64,000 bases of DNA, from NCBI GenBank assembly GCA_005217565.1, contig SJCO01000011.1:167070-231069 (forward strand), written 5' to 3'. The notes beneath the pieces are model-generated. The model had not been told where the DNA came from and did no database searches. It saw nothing but the letters and a program-made list of their open reading frames with translations. Shown here one piece after another: positions 9,850 to 18,141 of the stretch. Source of the DNA: Puteibacter caeruleilacunae. Its GTDB lineage: Bacteria; Bacteroidota; Bacteroidia; Bacteroidales; Prolixibacteraceae. How positions within the stretch are numbered: position 1 is the first letter of the stretch; every line of letters starts with the position of its first letter. A program made the position numbers and the translations under genes.

Positions 9850-9880
9850 AGAGAGGGTGTTCATTTTGAACACCCTCTGC
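9850..9880 (-). terminator. Intrinsic terminator or attenuator after the PUL1 SusCDE genes
   Basis: AGAGGGTGTTCA (9852-9863) pairs perfectly with TGAACACCCTCT (9867-9878) around a 3-nt loop. On the minus strand the hairpin is followed by CTCTTTTGG, a short T tract. It lies 15 bp beyond the stop of the SusE/F-like gene and upstream of the glycosidase row, so the transporter genes can be expressed more strongly than the enzymes. Confidence 0.75.
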
Positions 9881-9892
9881 ACAGATCTTATC

Positions 9893-10738
9893 TTAATCAA
9901 TGATCAGTGTTTCAGATATAATACGATAGCCGCCGCCACCCATATACCTATAGTTAAGAGTAAACGTTCTCGTAGAAGGATTATAACTGTTCTCCTCTCC
10001 GGGTACTGCTTCTCCAATTTCTACACCATCACCATTAAACTGAGTAACAGTAACACTATTATCTTGATTTACGGTTAAGTTGATACTATAACCATAACTC
10101 CCTAAATCTGAATGATCAGTTGTTACAGTATTTTCGTTTACCGAAGATAAATACTTATTCATCGAGAAATCTCTTAATCCGCCTGCAGGATGATCAAACT
10201 GACCTGTTGATGCATATTCAGCTTCATACTGATTAATAACAGGAAGAGGTTTAATCACAATAACCCAGTCGCGATAGCTTTTACCATCGGCAGCAGTCAC
10301 TCTATATTTTCTAGGCTGCGTAAAGTTACCTGGTTTACCTAACTCTGGAGCATCATCCAACGGCACTATCGATGCTGCGGTAGAAATATTTACGTAAACA
10401 ACTATATTTTCTAATGTTACCTTTTGGCGTTCTTCAATTGTGAAAGCTCCACTTGGTTTAGGTACAGAAGGTACTATTACAATTGAGTCCAATTGAGCTC
10501 CCGACTCTTCGGCAGATACAATTCTCTTAGTCATTCCTAATCGCTGAAATTCCACAATATTAGAACCATCAGTCCAAGTTTTTTCAGGGTTTTCATAGCG
10601 ATGTTCAACAAAAATATTCGAAATCTCAGCATCCTCAAATGCAGGCAAATCATCCAATCCATTTTCCAGACATGAGGTCATCCCCACAACCGCAAAAGTA
10701 AATAGCATAAACTTAAACAGATTAATATACTTTTTCAT
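9893..10738 (-). CDS. SusE/SusF-position surface lipoprotein (DUF5018-like)
   Basis: The start at 10738 is preferred because it gives a clean lipoprotein signal (MKKYINLFKF...GMTSC, lipidated Cys 23); an upstream in-frame ATG at 10771 would add 11 residues before the signal and overlap susD. The mature part of about 258 aa contains a beta-sandwich with a YRVTAADGKSYRDWVI segment characteristic of DUF5018-type domains in PUL lipoproteins, and a C-terminal strand-rich part ending RIISETLIID. Proteins in this place normally bind the glycan at the cell surface beside SusCD. The gene directly follows susD and is closed by a terminator. Ligand specificity cannot be read from the sequence. Confidence 0.72.
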   Translation of the reverse strand: MKKYINLFKFMLFTFAVVGMTSCLENGLDDLPAFEDAEISNIFVEHRYENPEKTWTDGSNIVEFQRLGMTKRIVSAEESGAQLDSIVIVPSVPKPSGAFTIEERQKVTLENIVVYVNISTAASIVPLDDAPELGKPGNFTQPRKYRVTAADGKSYRDWVIVIKPLPVINQYEAEYASTGQFDHPAGGLRDFSMNKYLSSVNENTVTTDHSDLGSYGYSINLTVNQDNSVTVTQFNGDGVEIGEAVPGEENSYNPSTRTFTLNYRYMGGGGYRIISETLIID

Positions 10739-10764
10739 TATTTTTTCTTTAATAGGTTCAACAA

Positions 10765-12561
10765 TTACCAACCCGGATTCTGATCTAGGTTCTCATTACG
10801 ATCCCTTACCCCTTTAGGTATTGGAAAGAAATATCTTCTTTCTGCTGTAAACTCACGTTTCTCTATGTTATTGTAGTTTTCACCATTATCTGCAAAAGTT
10901 CGAACATAAAACGACTTTCGATCTTGAGCAATAACAATTAAACCAGGCATCTCATCCTTCAACTCATATATTACACCACCAGCAGCTCTTCCATGGTTAG
11001 CTTCTCCACCATATTTCCCCCAGCGCAACAATGTCCAATAGTAATCACGTTCTTTTGCAAGTTCGACTCTTCGCTCCCGCTTATAATCAGTCCAGGCATC
11101 AGCTAATGACGTTGCAGTTGATGGAGCCAATCCACCATGTCCAACGCGGGTTACATTTAGTGTAGCAACAGCCTCTGCAACCTTATTTTGACGAAGCAAA
11201 GCCTCTGCTTTATTCATGTATACACGTCCCAGACGAGTAATCACCCAGTGATAGTCAGTAGGAATACCAACATATACTCTAGGAGTAACAGTGTAAGTGC
11301 CTTTTCTCCAGTAGTAATTGGTAACCGACATAACCCAATTACGGGCACCACCATCAATTTTTCGATTCAAGTTCCCCTTAATACGGGTTGCTATATCTTC
11401 ACCAAACCAAGATGATCTATCATGCACGATTGAAGCATTCAATCGATTATCCGCATTTTCATAAATGATATCATTGATATCAAGATCAATCCCTGCTTTT
11501 ACTCGCCACTCTCTATCACCAATAAGCTCAAGGTTTTCAGCAAATTGGGAAGTCTGATCCCAACGAAGTGCCTCACCTGTTTGCTCATCAGTAACTAAGT
11601 AATTATCTACTAACGTTTGGGTAGGCACATGTTGATTCCACGCCTCAAATACTTGAATATCTGACTTAAACAGTGGACTTCCACCATTTCTATTCAACAC
11701 ATCATTACTCACATTAGGCACACACCACTGCAAATCTTCAACATTATTGCAATTATTATTCTCTTTGTCTCGGTACAATCCTAATATAATCTCATTAGAG
11801 AAACGATTACGTTCATCAAACATTGTTCCATAATCGTTTTCCAGAGAGAAACCTCCTTCATTAATTACAAGGTTAGCAGCATCAATCGCTTCCTGATAAT
11901 AAGAATCATTTCCAGTGTAAGCTGCAGCCTGTAAACAAACCTCACTCTTAATCGCAGCGGCGGCATATTTACTTGCCTTACCCGCCAATGCAGTTTCTGG
12001 TAATCCTGCAATAGCATCATCCAAGTCACTAATAATATGATTATATGTCTCTCCAACATTGGCTGTTAATGGAAGTTTATAAGTTTCCTCGTCCTCTGTC
12101 AGCACACGATCAACCCAAACCACTCGTCCGAAACGTCGAGCCTGATGAAAATAAATCATTCCACGTAAAAATTTTCCCTCGGCAACCAATTCTGTCTTAT
12201 CACCATCAGCAAGTGTTTCTGATGCAGCAGCTTTTTCAATAATTAAGTTACATCTTCTAATCAAACCAAACTTGTTGAAGCCAAAATCACTTTCTCTGGT
12301 ATAATCCTCACGAGGTACTCCTTCATGTCCTTGATTATGGACTCCGTTAGTCGTCCAATTTTCTATCCCAGCATAACCTGAATATTGATTTAGGATATCG
12401 TTATAAGTCTTATGAACAAAAGCATCAGCATTAGCTCGATTTGACCACACCAGTGCTTCCTCATACTTCGATCCGTACGGACTTGTATCTAATAAATTCT
12501 CTTTACAGGCCAATGCTGTAAAAAGTAACATTGCATATATGAATATATTTTTTCTAATCAT
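10765..12561 (-). CDS. susD: SusD-like glycan-binding lipoprotein (PUL1)
   Basis: A 598-aa protein with an SPII signal (LLFTALAC, Cys 19) and the conserved N-terminal region after lipidation. It has TPR-like helices, including EGKFLRGMIYFHQARRFG, and the C-terminal SusD region in which RREL/ERR-type and FFPIP motifs (YFFPIPKGVRDRN) close the protein with NPGW. SusD caps the SusC barrel at the outer surface and binds oligosaccharide. It is longer than typical SusD (about 500-550 aa). It starts 11 bp after the SusC stop and is co-transcribed with it. Confidence 0.95.
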   Translation of the reverse strand: MIRKNIFIYAMLLFTALACKENLLDTSPYGSKYEEALVWSNRANADAFVHKTYNDILNQYSGYAGIENWTTNGVHNQGHEGVPREDYTRESDFGFNKFGLIRRCNLIIEKAAASETLADGDKTELVAEGKFLRGMIYFHQARRFGRVVWVDRVLTEDEETYKLPLTANVGETYNHIISDLDDAIAGLPETALAGKASKYAAAAIKSEVCLQAAAYTGNDSYYQEAIDAANLVINEGGFSLENDYGTMFDERNRFSNEIILGLYRDKENNNCNNVEDLQWCVPNVSNDVLNRNGGSPLFKSDIQVFEAWNQHVPTQTLVDNYLVTDEQTGEALRWDQTSQFAENLELIGDREWRVKAGIDLDINDIIYENADNRLNASIVHDRSSWFGEDIATRIKGNLNRKIDGGARNWVMSVTNYYWRKGTYTVTPRVYVGIPTDYHWVITRLGRVYMNKAEALLRQNKVAEAVATLNVTRVGHGGLAPSTATSLADAWTDYKRERRVELAKERDYYWTLLRWGKYGGEANHGRAAGGVIYELKDEMPGLIVIAQDRKSFYVRTFADNGENYNNIEKREFTAERRYFFPIPKGVRDRNENLDQNPGW

Positions 12562-12572
12562 TGTTTAGTAAT

Positions 12573-15500
12573 TTAAAATCCTACATTAATACCAACAGAA
12601 AATACTTTTTGAAGAGGATAACCATAGTTATTGGCACTTCCGGTTTCTGGATCCATCTTATACTTACTGAATAGCTTAGAAATGGTAAACAGATTTGTAC
12701 CACTTACAAAGAGGTCACAGTTACTAAATGGCAAGTTTCTAAAAAGATCTTGTTTGAAGTCATAACTTAGCTGTAAAGACTTCATTCTGAAATAGCGTGC
12801 ATTCACAAGCCAGAAATCAGATGACACACCATTGTTATTACCATTAAAGTTTTCGTTCGAGATCAATCGAGGATAGCGGGCATCAGTATTTTCAGGAGTC
12901 CAGAAATCAGTCTGGAAACCATATCGAATACTACTTGCATTCCTATTTCTCATTATATCATCAAGATAAACATGGCGATCACCAGTCCCTTGGAAGTGCA
13001 TTCCCATAGTCCATGCCTTATATTTTAAATCAACCGTAAAACCATACATCACACGTGGGAAAGAAGGCTTTCCAGAGCGTACAAAATCTTCTCCATCTAT
13101 CTGGCCGTCTCCATTGACATCAGAATATTTTAGGTCACCAGGAACTAAACTGTGAGAGTTATTTCGCTTAGGACTATTCATTACATCCTCTGCACTATAA
13201 TAGAATCCATCAGTAATATATGATCTTCTACCGATACCTGTCTGATGAGTTTCACGAGTTTTAGGATTCTTCAATTGATCTTCTGATTCGTCATGCTTCA
13301 CCACCCAAAGCTGATCAAATTTGGTTAGGTTCACACCCACATCATAATGGAGATCCCCAATATGGTTTTTGTATTTCATTTCAAACTCCCATCCAGCCCT
13401 ACGATGCTTTCCATCGGTATTCACTTTAGGTAAAGAAGTTCCTAGTGGATCAGTGTAAACACCACCAGAAGGAGATCCCAGGTAATTTACTGTTTCATAG
13501 AAGAAATAATCAGCAGATCCAGTAAATCGGTTGTTAAGAAATGCAAAGTCGATACCAGTATTTACTGATTTACGTTCATACCAGGTAATATCTTTACTTA
13601 CTAAACCTCCTTCACTAAAACCAGGTACAATTTTACCATCAACCACATAAGCCCTTTCATTCAACGAGTAACCAGGCAAATATTCATAACGACCTACTCC
13701 ATTATCAAGACCAGTTTCTCCATATGAGAATCGTAATTTAAAGAAATCGATATTTAGCTTTTCTCTCAATGAGCGAGCAAACTCTTCCTCTGTAACAATC
13801 CACCCCACAGATCCCGAGTAAAAAGTACCCCATCGATTATTTTTAGGGAATTTATCGTTTCCATCATAACGGACACTTCCCTCAATCATATACTTTTTAT
13901 CATACACATATTTCAATCGACCAACATAACCAGCATTTGCATATTCACTCTCTCCTCCATTGTTCTTGGATGAATCAGTAGGACCAGCAAAAATTTGATC
14001 AACCCCCAATACATAATTCTCTCGAGAAGCAGATACACCCTGCGAATGAGAATAAGTTTCATCATACCCAAACAAAGCCTCTACTTTATGACGATCAAAA
14101 GTTCTATCATACGTTACCAACGACTGTATACGATACCTCCAACCTGATCCAGAATAAAGATTCAAACTCGGAGGATTTTTCCCTGATGGCACATCACTTC
14201 CTAGAGAGTACTGGTCGGCATTAACTTTCCATTGCTTTCGGAAATAACTATCGTTACGATAGTATCCCATGAACTTCAAATTCAATCCTTTAATTTTAGG
14301 GACACTCCACGTAACATCTAATTGTCCGTTTACATTACGATCCTCGTTCTTATCATATCCTGACCCAGGATCAATTTCAACGATTGGATGATCATTTCCA
14401 TTAGAATACAAGCCTAATTCATTATATGCCAAATCCATAGGCGATCGATTCTGTATATGCCCCCAGGTTTGCCAGTAACCAGTAGAATAATGAGAATAAG
14501 GAGCACGAGTTTTCTCAACATCTCCAAAGAAAGATAAAGTTGTTTGAAGACCAACCTTCTTGAAGTTATTAGAAATACTCATACGATAAGTATAGCGCTT
14601 CAACCAGTTGGTATTAAACTTATAAAGCGATCCCTGATCAAAATACGATAGAGAAGCATAATACTGCGTTTTCTCATCACCACCCGACAATGATAGATCA
14701 TGTTTATACTCCGAAGCATAATCCTTCAATGTCTCCTTCTGCCAATCCACATTAGGATAATTAAATGGATCCGACTGATCTTTATATTTTTGTACAACCT
14801 CATCTGTATACGGACGCTCCTGCTTATCATTATCAGCTGCCATATTCCGATAAGTTACAATATCATACGAACTCATCTTACTTGGTAAAACAGTTGGTTT
14901 ACTGAAATTTCGACTGTAACCATAGTTGATTCGGATCTTTCCTTTTTCACCTTTCTTAGTTGTGATAACAATCGCACCATTACCTCCTTTTGAACCATAG
15001 ATAGCCACAGCCTCTGCATCCTTCAGAATTGTGAAACTTTCAATATCCTTAGGATTCATCCTATGCATTTGATCGATATTTGAAGTCATCACACCATCAA
15101 TGATCAAAATGGGAGTACCACCTCCGCGAACTGTGATTGTAGGTCGTTTTCCTAATCCACCACCGCTGTTAGTTACGATAAGACCTGCTGTACGACCTGC
15201 TAGTGTTTCTCCAATACTAGTTACAGGTAAATTAGTAAGATTATCTGTCTTAACCTTCGAAATAGCCGCCGTTGTTACCCTCTTTGTTGTAGTACCATAT
15301 CCAATGGCAATTACCTCATCCAAACCAATAGCATTCTCTGCAAGTACCACATTGATGGTAGTCTGCCCGTTCAATAAAATTTCTTGAGATTTCATACCCA
15401 CAAATGAGAAGACCAATACTTCGCCAGTTGGAGGAACTTCGAGACTATAGTTTCCATCAAAATCACTAGTAATACCAATAGTCGTGCCTTTTACAACCAC

Positions 15501-15956
15501 TGACACTCCAGGTAAAGGCTCCCCGTTCTCGTCGGTAACCTTACCTTTCACTTTCTTTGAACTAGTTTGCGTTTTTCGAGTACCTTTAGCAATAACACCA
15601 TCTTTTGGGCTTATTACGACATATTGATCGACAATCTTATAGGTTAAATTAGTATCACCTAAAACTTTTGACAGAATCTCCTCAATAGAGGCATTATTCA
15701 CATCAATATCCACCTCTTTTAATGTGCCCAACTCATCGTTTTTGTAAAAAAAGAAATAGTCACTTTCCGCTTCTATCTTCTTCACAAACTCAACAAAGCT
15801 CGCATCTTTCATTCGTAAGTTAATTTTTGTCGATTGTGAATAACCATTGGCAGCAATGGCCATTCCCCCAAACAAAAGCAACATCATTGTTAGTTTCATA
15901 ATCCTGAAAATTTTACTACGCCACAAGCGGACATAGTCTTCTCGTTTTTTTTTCAT
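12573..15956 (-). CDS. susC: SusC-like TonB-dependent transporter with STN signalling domain (PUL1)
   Basis: A 1127-aa protein with a signal peptide (to about residue 42). It contains a secretin/TonB N-terminal STN domain (about 45-110), a carboxypeptidase-regulatory-like domain (VKGKVTDENGEPLPGV... about 133-210), a plug domain (EVIAIGYGTTTKR onward) and a 22-strand barrel ending FSVGINVGF. The STN domain is the part that contacts FecR anti-sigma factors, so this transporter should both import oligosaccharides and signal their presence to the sigma/anti-sigma pair encoded upstream. It sits between the fecR and susD genes; its leader carries two stem-loops (16014-16074). Confidence 0.96.
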   Translation of the reverse strand: MKKKREDYVRLWRSKIFRIMKLTMMLLLFGGMAIAANGYSQSTKINLRMKDASFVEFVKKIEAESDYFFFYKNDELGTLKEVDIDVNNASIEEILSKVLGDTNLTYKIVDQYVVISPKDGVIAKGTRKTQTSSKKVKGKVTDENGEPLPGVSVVVKGTTIGITSDFDGNYSLEVPPTGEVLVFSFVGMKSQEILLNGQTTINVVLAENAIGLDEVIAIGYGTTTKRVTTAAISKVKTDNLTNLPVTSIGETLAGRTAGLIVTNSGGGLGKRPTITVRGGGTPILIIDGVMTSNIDQMHRMNPKDIESFTILKDAEAVAIYGSKGGNGAIVITTKKGEKGKIRINYGYSRNFSKPTVLPSKMSSYDIVTYRNMAADNDKQERPYTDEVVQKYKDQSDPFNYPNVDWQKETLKDYASEYKHDLSLSGGDEKTQYYASLSYFDQGSLYKFNTNWLKRYTYRMSISNNFKKVGLQTTLSFFGDVEKTRAPYSHYSTGYWQTWGHIQNRSPMDLAYNELGLYSNGNDHPIVEIDPGSGYDKNEDRNVNGQLDVTWSVPKIKGLNLKFMGYYRNDSYFRKQWKVNADQYSLGSDVPSGKNPPSLNLYSGSGWRYRIQSLVTYDRTFDRHKVEALFGYDETYSHSQGVSASRENYVLGVDQIFAGPTDSSKNNGGESEYANAGYVGRLKYVYDKKYMIEGSVRYDGNDKFPKNNRWGTFYSGSVGWIVTEEEFARSLREKLNIDFFKLRFSYGETGLDNGVGRYEYLPGYSLNERAYVVDGKIVPGFSEGGLVSKDITWYERKSVNTGIDFAFLNNRFTGSADYFFYETVNYLGSPSGGVYTDPLGTSLPKVNTDGKHRRAGWEFEMKYKNHIGDLHYDVGVNLTKFDQLWVVKHDESEDQLKNPKTRETHQTGIGRRSYITDGFYYSAEDVMNSPKRNNSHSLVPGDLKYSDVNGDGQIDGEDFVRSGKPSFPRVMYGFTVDLKYKAWTMGMHFQGTGDRHVYLDDIMRNRNASSIRYGFQTDFWTPENTDARYPRLISNENFNGNNNGVSSDFWLVNARYFRMKSLQLSYDFKQDLFRNLPFSNCDLFVSGTNLFTISKLFSKYKMDPETGSANNYGYPLQKVFSVGINVGF

Positions 15957-16013
15957 AATTTTGTTGTGTAACAGTTAATAATAATCCTCGCACGGATTGT
16001 TAATTAATTTAAT

Positions 16014-16035
16014 AAGTGAAGTTGGCGCTTCACTT
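16014..16035 (-). promoter_or_regulatory. Stem-loop proximal to PUL1 susC, loop CGCCAA
   Basis: AAGTGAAG (16014-16021) and CTTCACTT (16028-16035) pair perfectly around a TTGGCG loop (CGCCAA in the minus-strand RNA). There is no following U tract, so it is not an obvious terminator. It lies in the 142-bp gap between fecR and susC. Confidence 0.6.
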
Positions 16036-16042
16036 TGTTTAC

Positions 16043-16074
16043 TGAACCGGTATTTTTGGCGAAATATCGGTTCA
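16043..16074 (-). promoter_or_regulatory. Stem-loop distal to PUL1 susC, same CGCCAA loop
   Basis: TGAACCGGTATTT (16043-16055) pairs with AAATATCGGTTCA (16062-16074) with one mismatch, around the same hexaloop TTGGCG as the neighbouring stem-loop. The loop sequence is conserved while the stems are unrelated. It starts 24 nt after the fecR stop. Confidence 0.62.
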
Positions 16075-16098
16075 TTTGTTTTTTAACATTTACATAGG

Positions 16099-17082
16099 CT
16101 ACTTTTTTTGTTTTGTAAGAATTACTTTATTTTTTGATTCTGCTGATTGTTTTACTTGATAATCTATTGGAGCCGAAAGTTTTATAATCTCCAATACTTG
16201 AGTCAATGGTTTATGTTTCAAAATTGTACCAGAAAACTTATATTTTTTGATTTCATCGTCAGTATAAAATATGTCAACATTATACCAACGCTCAAGTCGT
16301 GCCATTATAATCTCTAACTCTTCATTATAGAAACTCATTTTTCCTTCCTTCCAAGAAGAGTAGAAACGTGTATCCACGGTTGAAATATTGGCCAATTTTC
16401 TATTAGGATCATATGTTGCTTGTTCTCCTGGCTTCAAAGAGACAATCTTTTTACCTGTCTGACTCAATAATTCGACTTTACCTTCAACCAAGGTCGTCTC
16501 TACGAAATCGTTCCCATTATAGGCATTTACATTAAAAGAAGTTCCTGTAACCTTCACCTGCATGTTATCAGTCTTCACAACAAACGGATGATCAATATCT
16601 GACTTCACATCAAAAAATGCTTCCCCTTGTAATTCTAATTCTCTGATCTTTCCACTAAATGAAGAAGGATAACGAACAGAAGATTCAGCATTTAGCCAGA
16701 CATGAGTTCCATCTGACAGTTTAACTTCCGCAATCTGACCGGCTGGGCAAATGACTTCATTCATGGCTACCGTTCGGGTAGATCTCCCGAAATAAAACAT
16801 CAAATAAGAAATACCAATTACTGCAATCAACATCGCGGCATATCGATAGACTGTTTTAAGTGATCGATATATTGGCTTTTTAATTCTCCTAGACAATTGC
16901 ATGTATTCTTCATCCAAGCCTTTACCTACATCTCCCCCTTTGGTAATTGCATAAGTATTCTTGATCGAGATATAAAACTCCCGAGCCTCTTTATCTTCGA
17001 TTATTGCCTGCGAAATAGCTGAACGTTCATCAACGTCTTGAATATTTCCTAAAGCGTATTGAATTATTTTTTCCTTGTCCAT
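16099..17082 (-). CDS. FecR-family anti-sigma factor (PUL1)
   Basis: A 327-aa protein with a cytoplasmic N-terminal region (residues 1-80), one membrane segment (about 82-100, YAAMLIAVIGISYLMFYFG), a periplasmic FecR domain (AEVKLSDGTHVWLNAESSVRYP... VTGTSFNVNAY...) and a C-terminal DUF4974 region (MSFYNEELEIIMARLERWYNV...). It is expected to hold the adjacent sigma factor and release it when the STN domain of the PUL1 SusC signals substrate. It is 188 bp after the sigma gene, and that gap carries an inverted repeat. Confidence 0.94.
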   Translation of the reverse strand: MDKEKIIQYALGNIQDVDERSAISQAIIEDKEAREFYISIKNTYAITKGGDVGKGLDEEYMQLSRRIKKPIYRSLKTVYRYAAMLIAVIGISYLMFYFGRSTRTVAMNEVICPAGQIAEVKLSDGTHVWLNAESSVRYPSSFSGKIRELELQGEAFFDVKSDIDHPFVVKTDNMQVKVTGTSFNVNAYNGNDFVETTLVEGKVELLSQTGKKIVSLKPGEQATYDPNRKLANISTVDTRFYSSWKEGKMSFYNEELEIIMARLERWYNVDIFYTDDEIKKYKFSGTILKHKPLTQVLEIIKLSAPIDYQVKQSAESKNKVILTKQKK

Positions 17083-17167
17083 ATTTTCCTGAATCTAATA
17101 CTAAAACAACCAAATGTTGAGTTACCCTAGGTCGATTCAGAAAAAAAAATTAAATAATTGAAACGAA

Positions 17168-17219
17168 CATGAATTTTCTTCATTCAAAACTACATCTAGA
17201 AGAATGATGAAAATTTATG
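17168..17219. repeat. Imperfect inverted repeat in the sigma/anti-sigma gap
   Basis: CATGAATTTTCTTCATTC (17168-17185) and GAATGATGAAAATTTATG (17202-17219) are inverted copies with two mismatches, separated by 16 bp. It lies between the ECF sigma stop and the fecR start and could be an RNA hairpin or a protein-binding site that sets the sigma to anti-sigma ratio. Confidence 0.5.
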
Positions 17220-17270
17220 TGAGTTCCTGGATGTATTCAATTTTTTTGAAGATTCAGAAATCAAAAAATT

Positions 17271-17879
17271 TTAAACAAATGAAATAAGGATTGAAATTAA
17301 GCCTGATGGGAACTGTTTTTTAAGCTCACTACGGAGTTCTTTTAATGCCTTTGAAATGTGTCCTTCAACCGCTTTTACTGAGATACCAAGCTCCTCAGCA
17401 ATTTCTCTATTCTTTAATGATTGATAACGACTCATTTCAAATACTTGCTTACATTTAGGAGGAAGGCTATTGATCGTCTCACTAATTACGTTGGCTAACT
17501 CTTCAAAAGATAGAGAATCAAAATCAAGACGGTTTAGGGCTTCGTAATTTAGGAGGGCTTCATTATAACTATGCTTTAGACGATCTTCATATTTCTTTCT
17601 AACTTTCTCTCCTTTCAAATAATTCAAGGAACTATTTCTTAAAATATGATATAAAAATGCTTTAATGTTGGAATCTTCAGATAATGTTTCTCTTTTTTCC
17701 CAAAGCTTGACAAATGCCTCCTGAACAAGATTTTTAGCAACCTCTTCATCCTGAACATACTCTTTGGCAAAAGCTAACAGTCCCGGAAAGTAAGCATCAA
17801 AAGTCATCCTAAAGGTCTTGTCATCACCCTTCTGGATCAATTTTATCACTTCCTTATCAAGTTCTTTTTCGTTATGCAT
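17271..17879 (-). CDS. FecI-type ECF sigma factor (PUL1)
   Basis: A 202-aa ECF sigma-70 factor. Region 2 is visible around AFAKEYVQDEEVAKNLVQEAFVKLWEKRE. Region 4 helix-turn-helix is around LPPKCKQVFEMSRYQSLKNREIAEELGISVKAVEGHI, the form typical of the Bacteroidota ECF family that partners with FecR/SusCD. It should direct RNA polymerase to the susC promoter when released by the anti-sigma factor encoded next. It heads PUL1, with 262 bp of non-coding DNA upstream containing the terminator of PUL2's last gene. Confidence 0.95.
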   Translation of the reverse strand: MHNEKELDKEVIKLIQKGDDKTFRMTFDAYFPGLLAFAKEYVQDEEVAKNLVQEAFVKLWEKRETLSEDSNIKAFLYHILRNSSLNYLKGEKVRKKYEDRLKHSYNEALLNYEALNRLDFDSLSFEELANVISETINSLPPKCKQVFEMSRYQSLKNREIAEELGISVKAVEGHISKALKELRSELKKQFPSGLISILISFV

Positions 17880-18050
17880 TGTTTATTTTATCAGTCTAGC
17901 TATTTAAGAAATCTAGAGCAAGTAGCATCGTATTCCTGCATCAATATAAGGCGAAGATACTTGTTCTTTACAGAAAAAAAAAGATTTAGCCTCCACAGCC
18001 CACCAATCCAAGTTCCACAAAAAAAACAGCAGCCTTTTCTATATAACAAT

Positions 18051-18076
18051 AAAAGAGGAGCATAAGCTCCCCTTAA
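18051..18076 (-). terminator. Terminator of the PUL2 enzyme operon
   Basis: AGAGGAGC (18054-18061) and GCTCCCCT (18066-18073) form a stem with one mismatch and a 4-nt loop. On the minus strand it is followed by TTTTATTG. It lies between the last PUL2 gene and the PUL1 sigma gene and so marks the boundary between the loci. Confidence 0.6.
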
Positions 18077-18141
18077 ACATAAGATCTGGTCAATAGTATT
18101 CCTTATCTAAATACAAGACCAATTAACACACTATCCAATAA

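Noticed and set aside
9857-10078. Open frame antisense to the SusE/F-like gene and overlapping the terminator
   Set aside because: It lies opposite a well-supported lipoprotein gene and starts inside the terminator hairpin; a shadow of the real gene.
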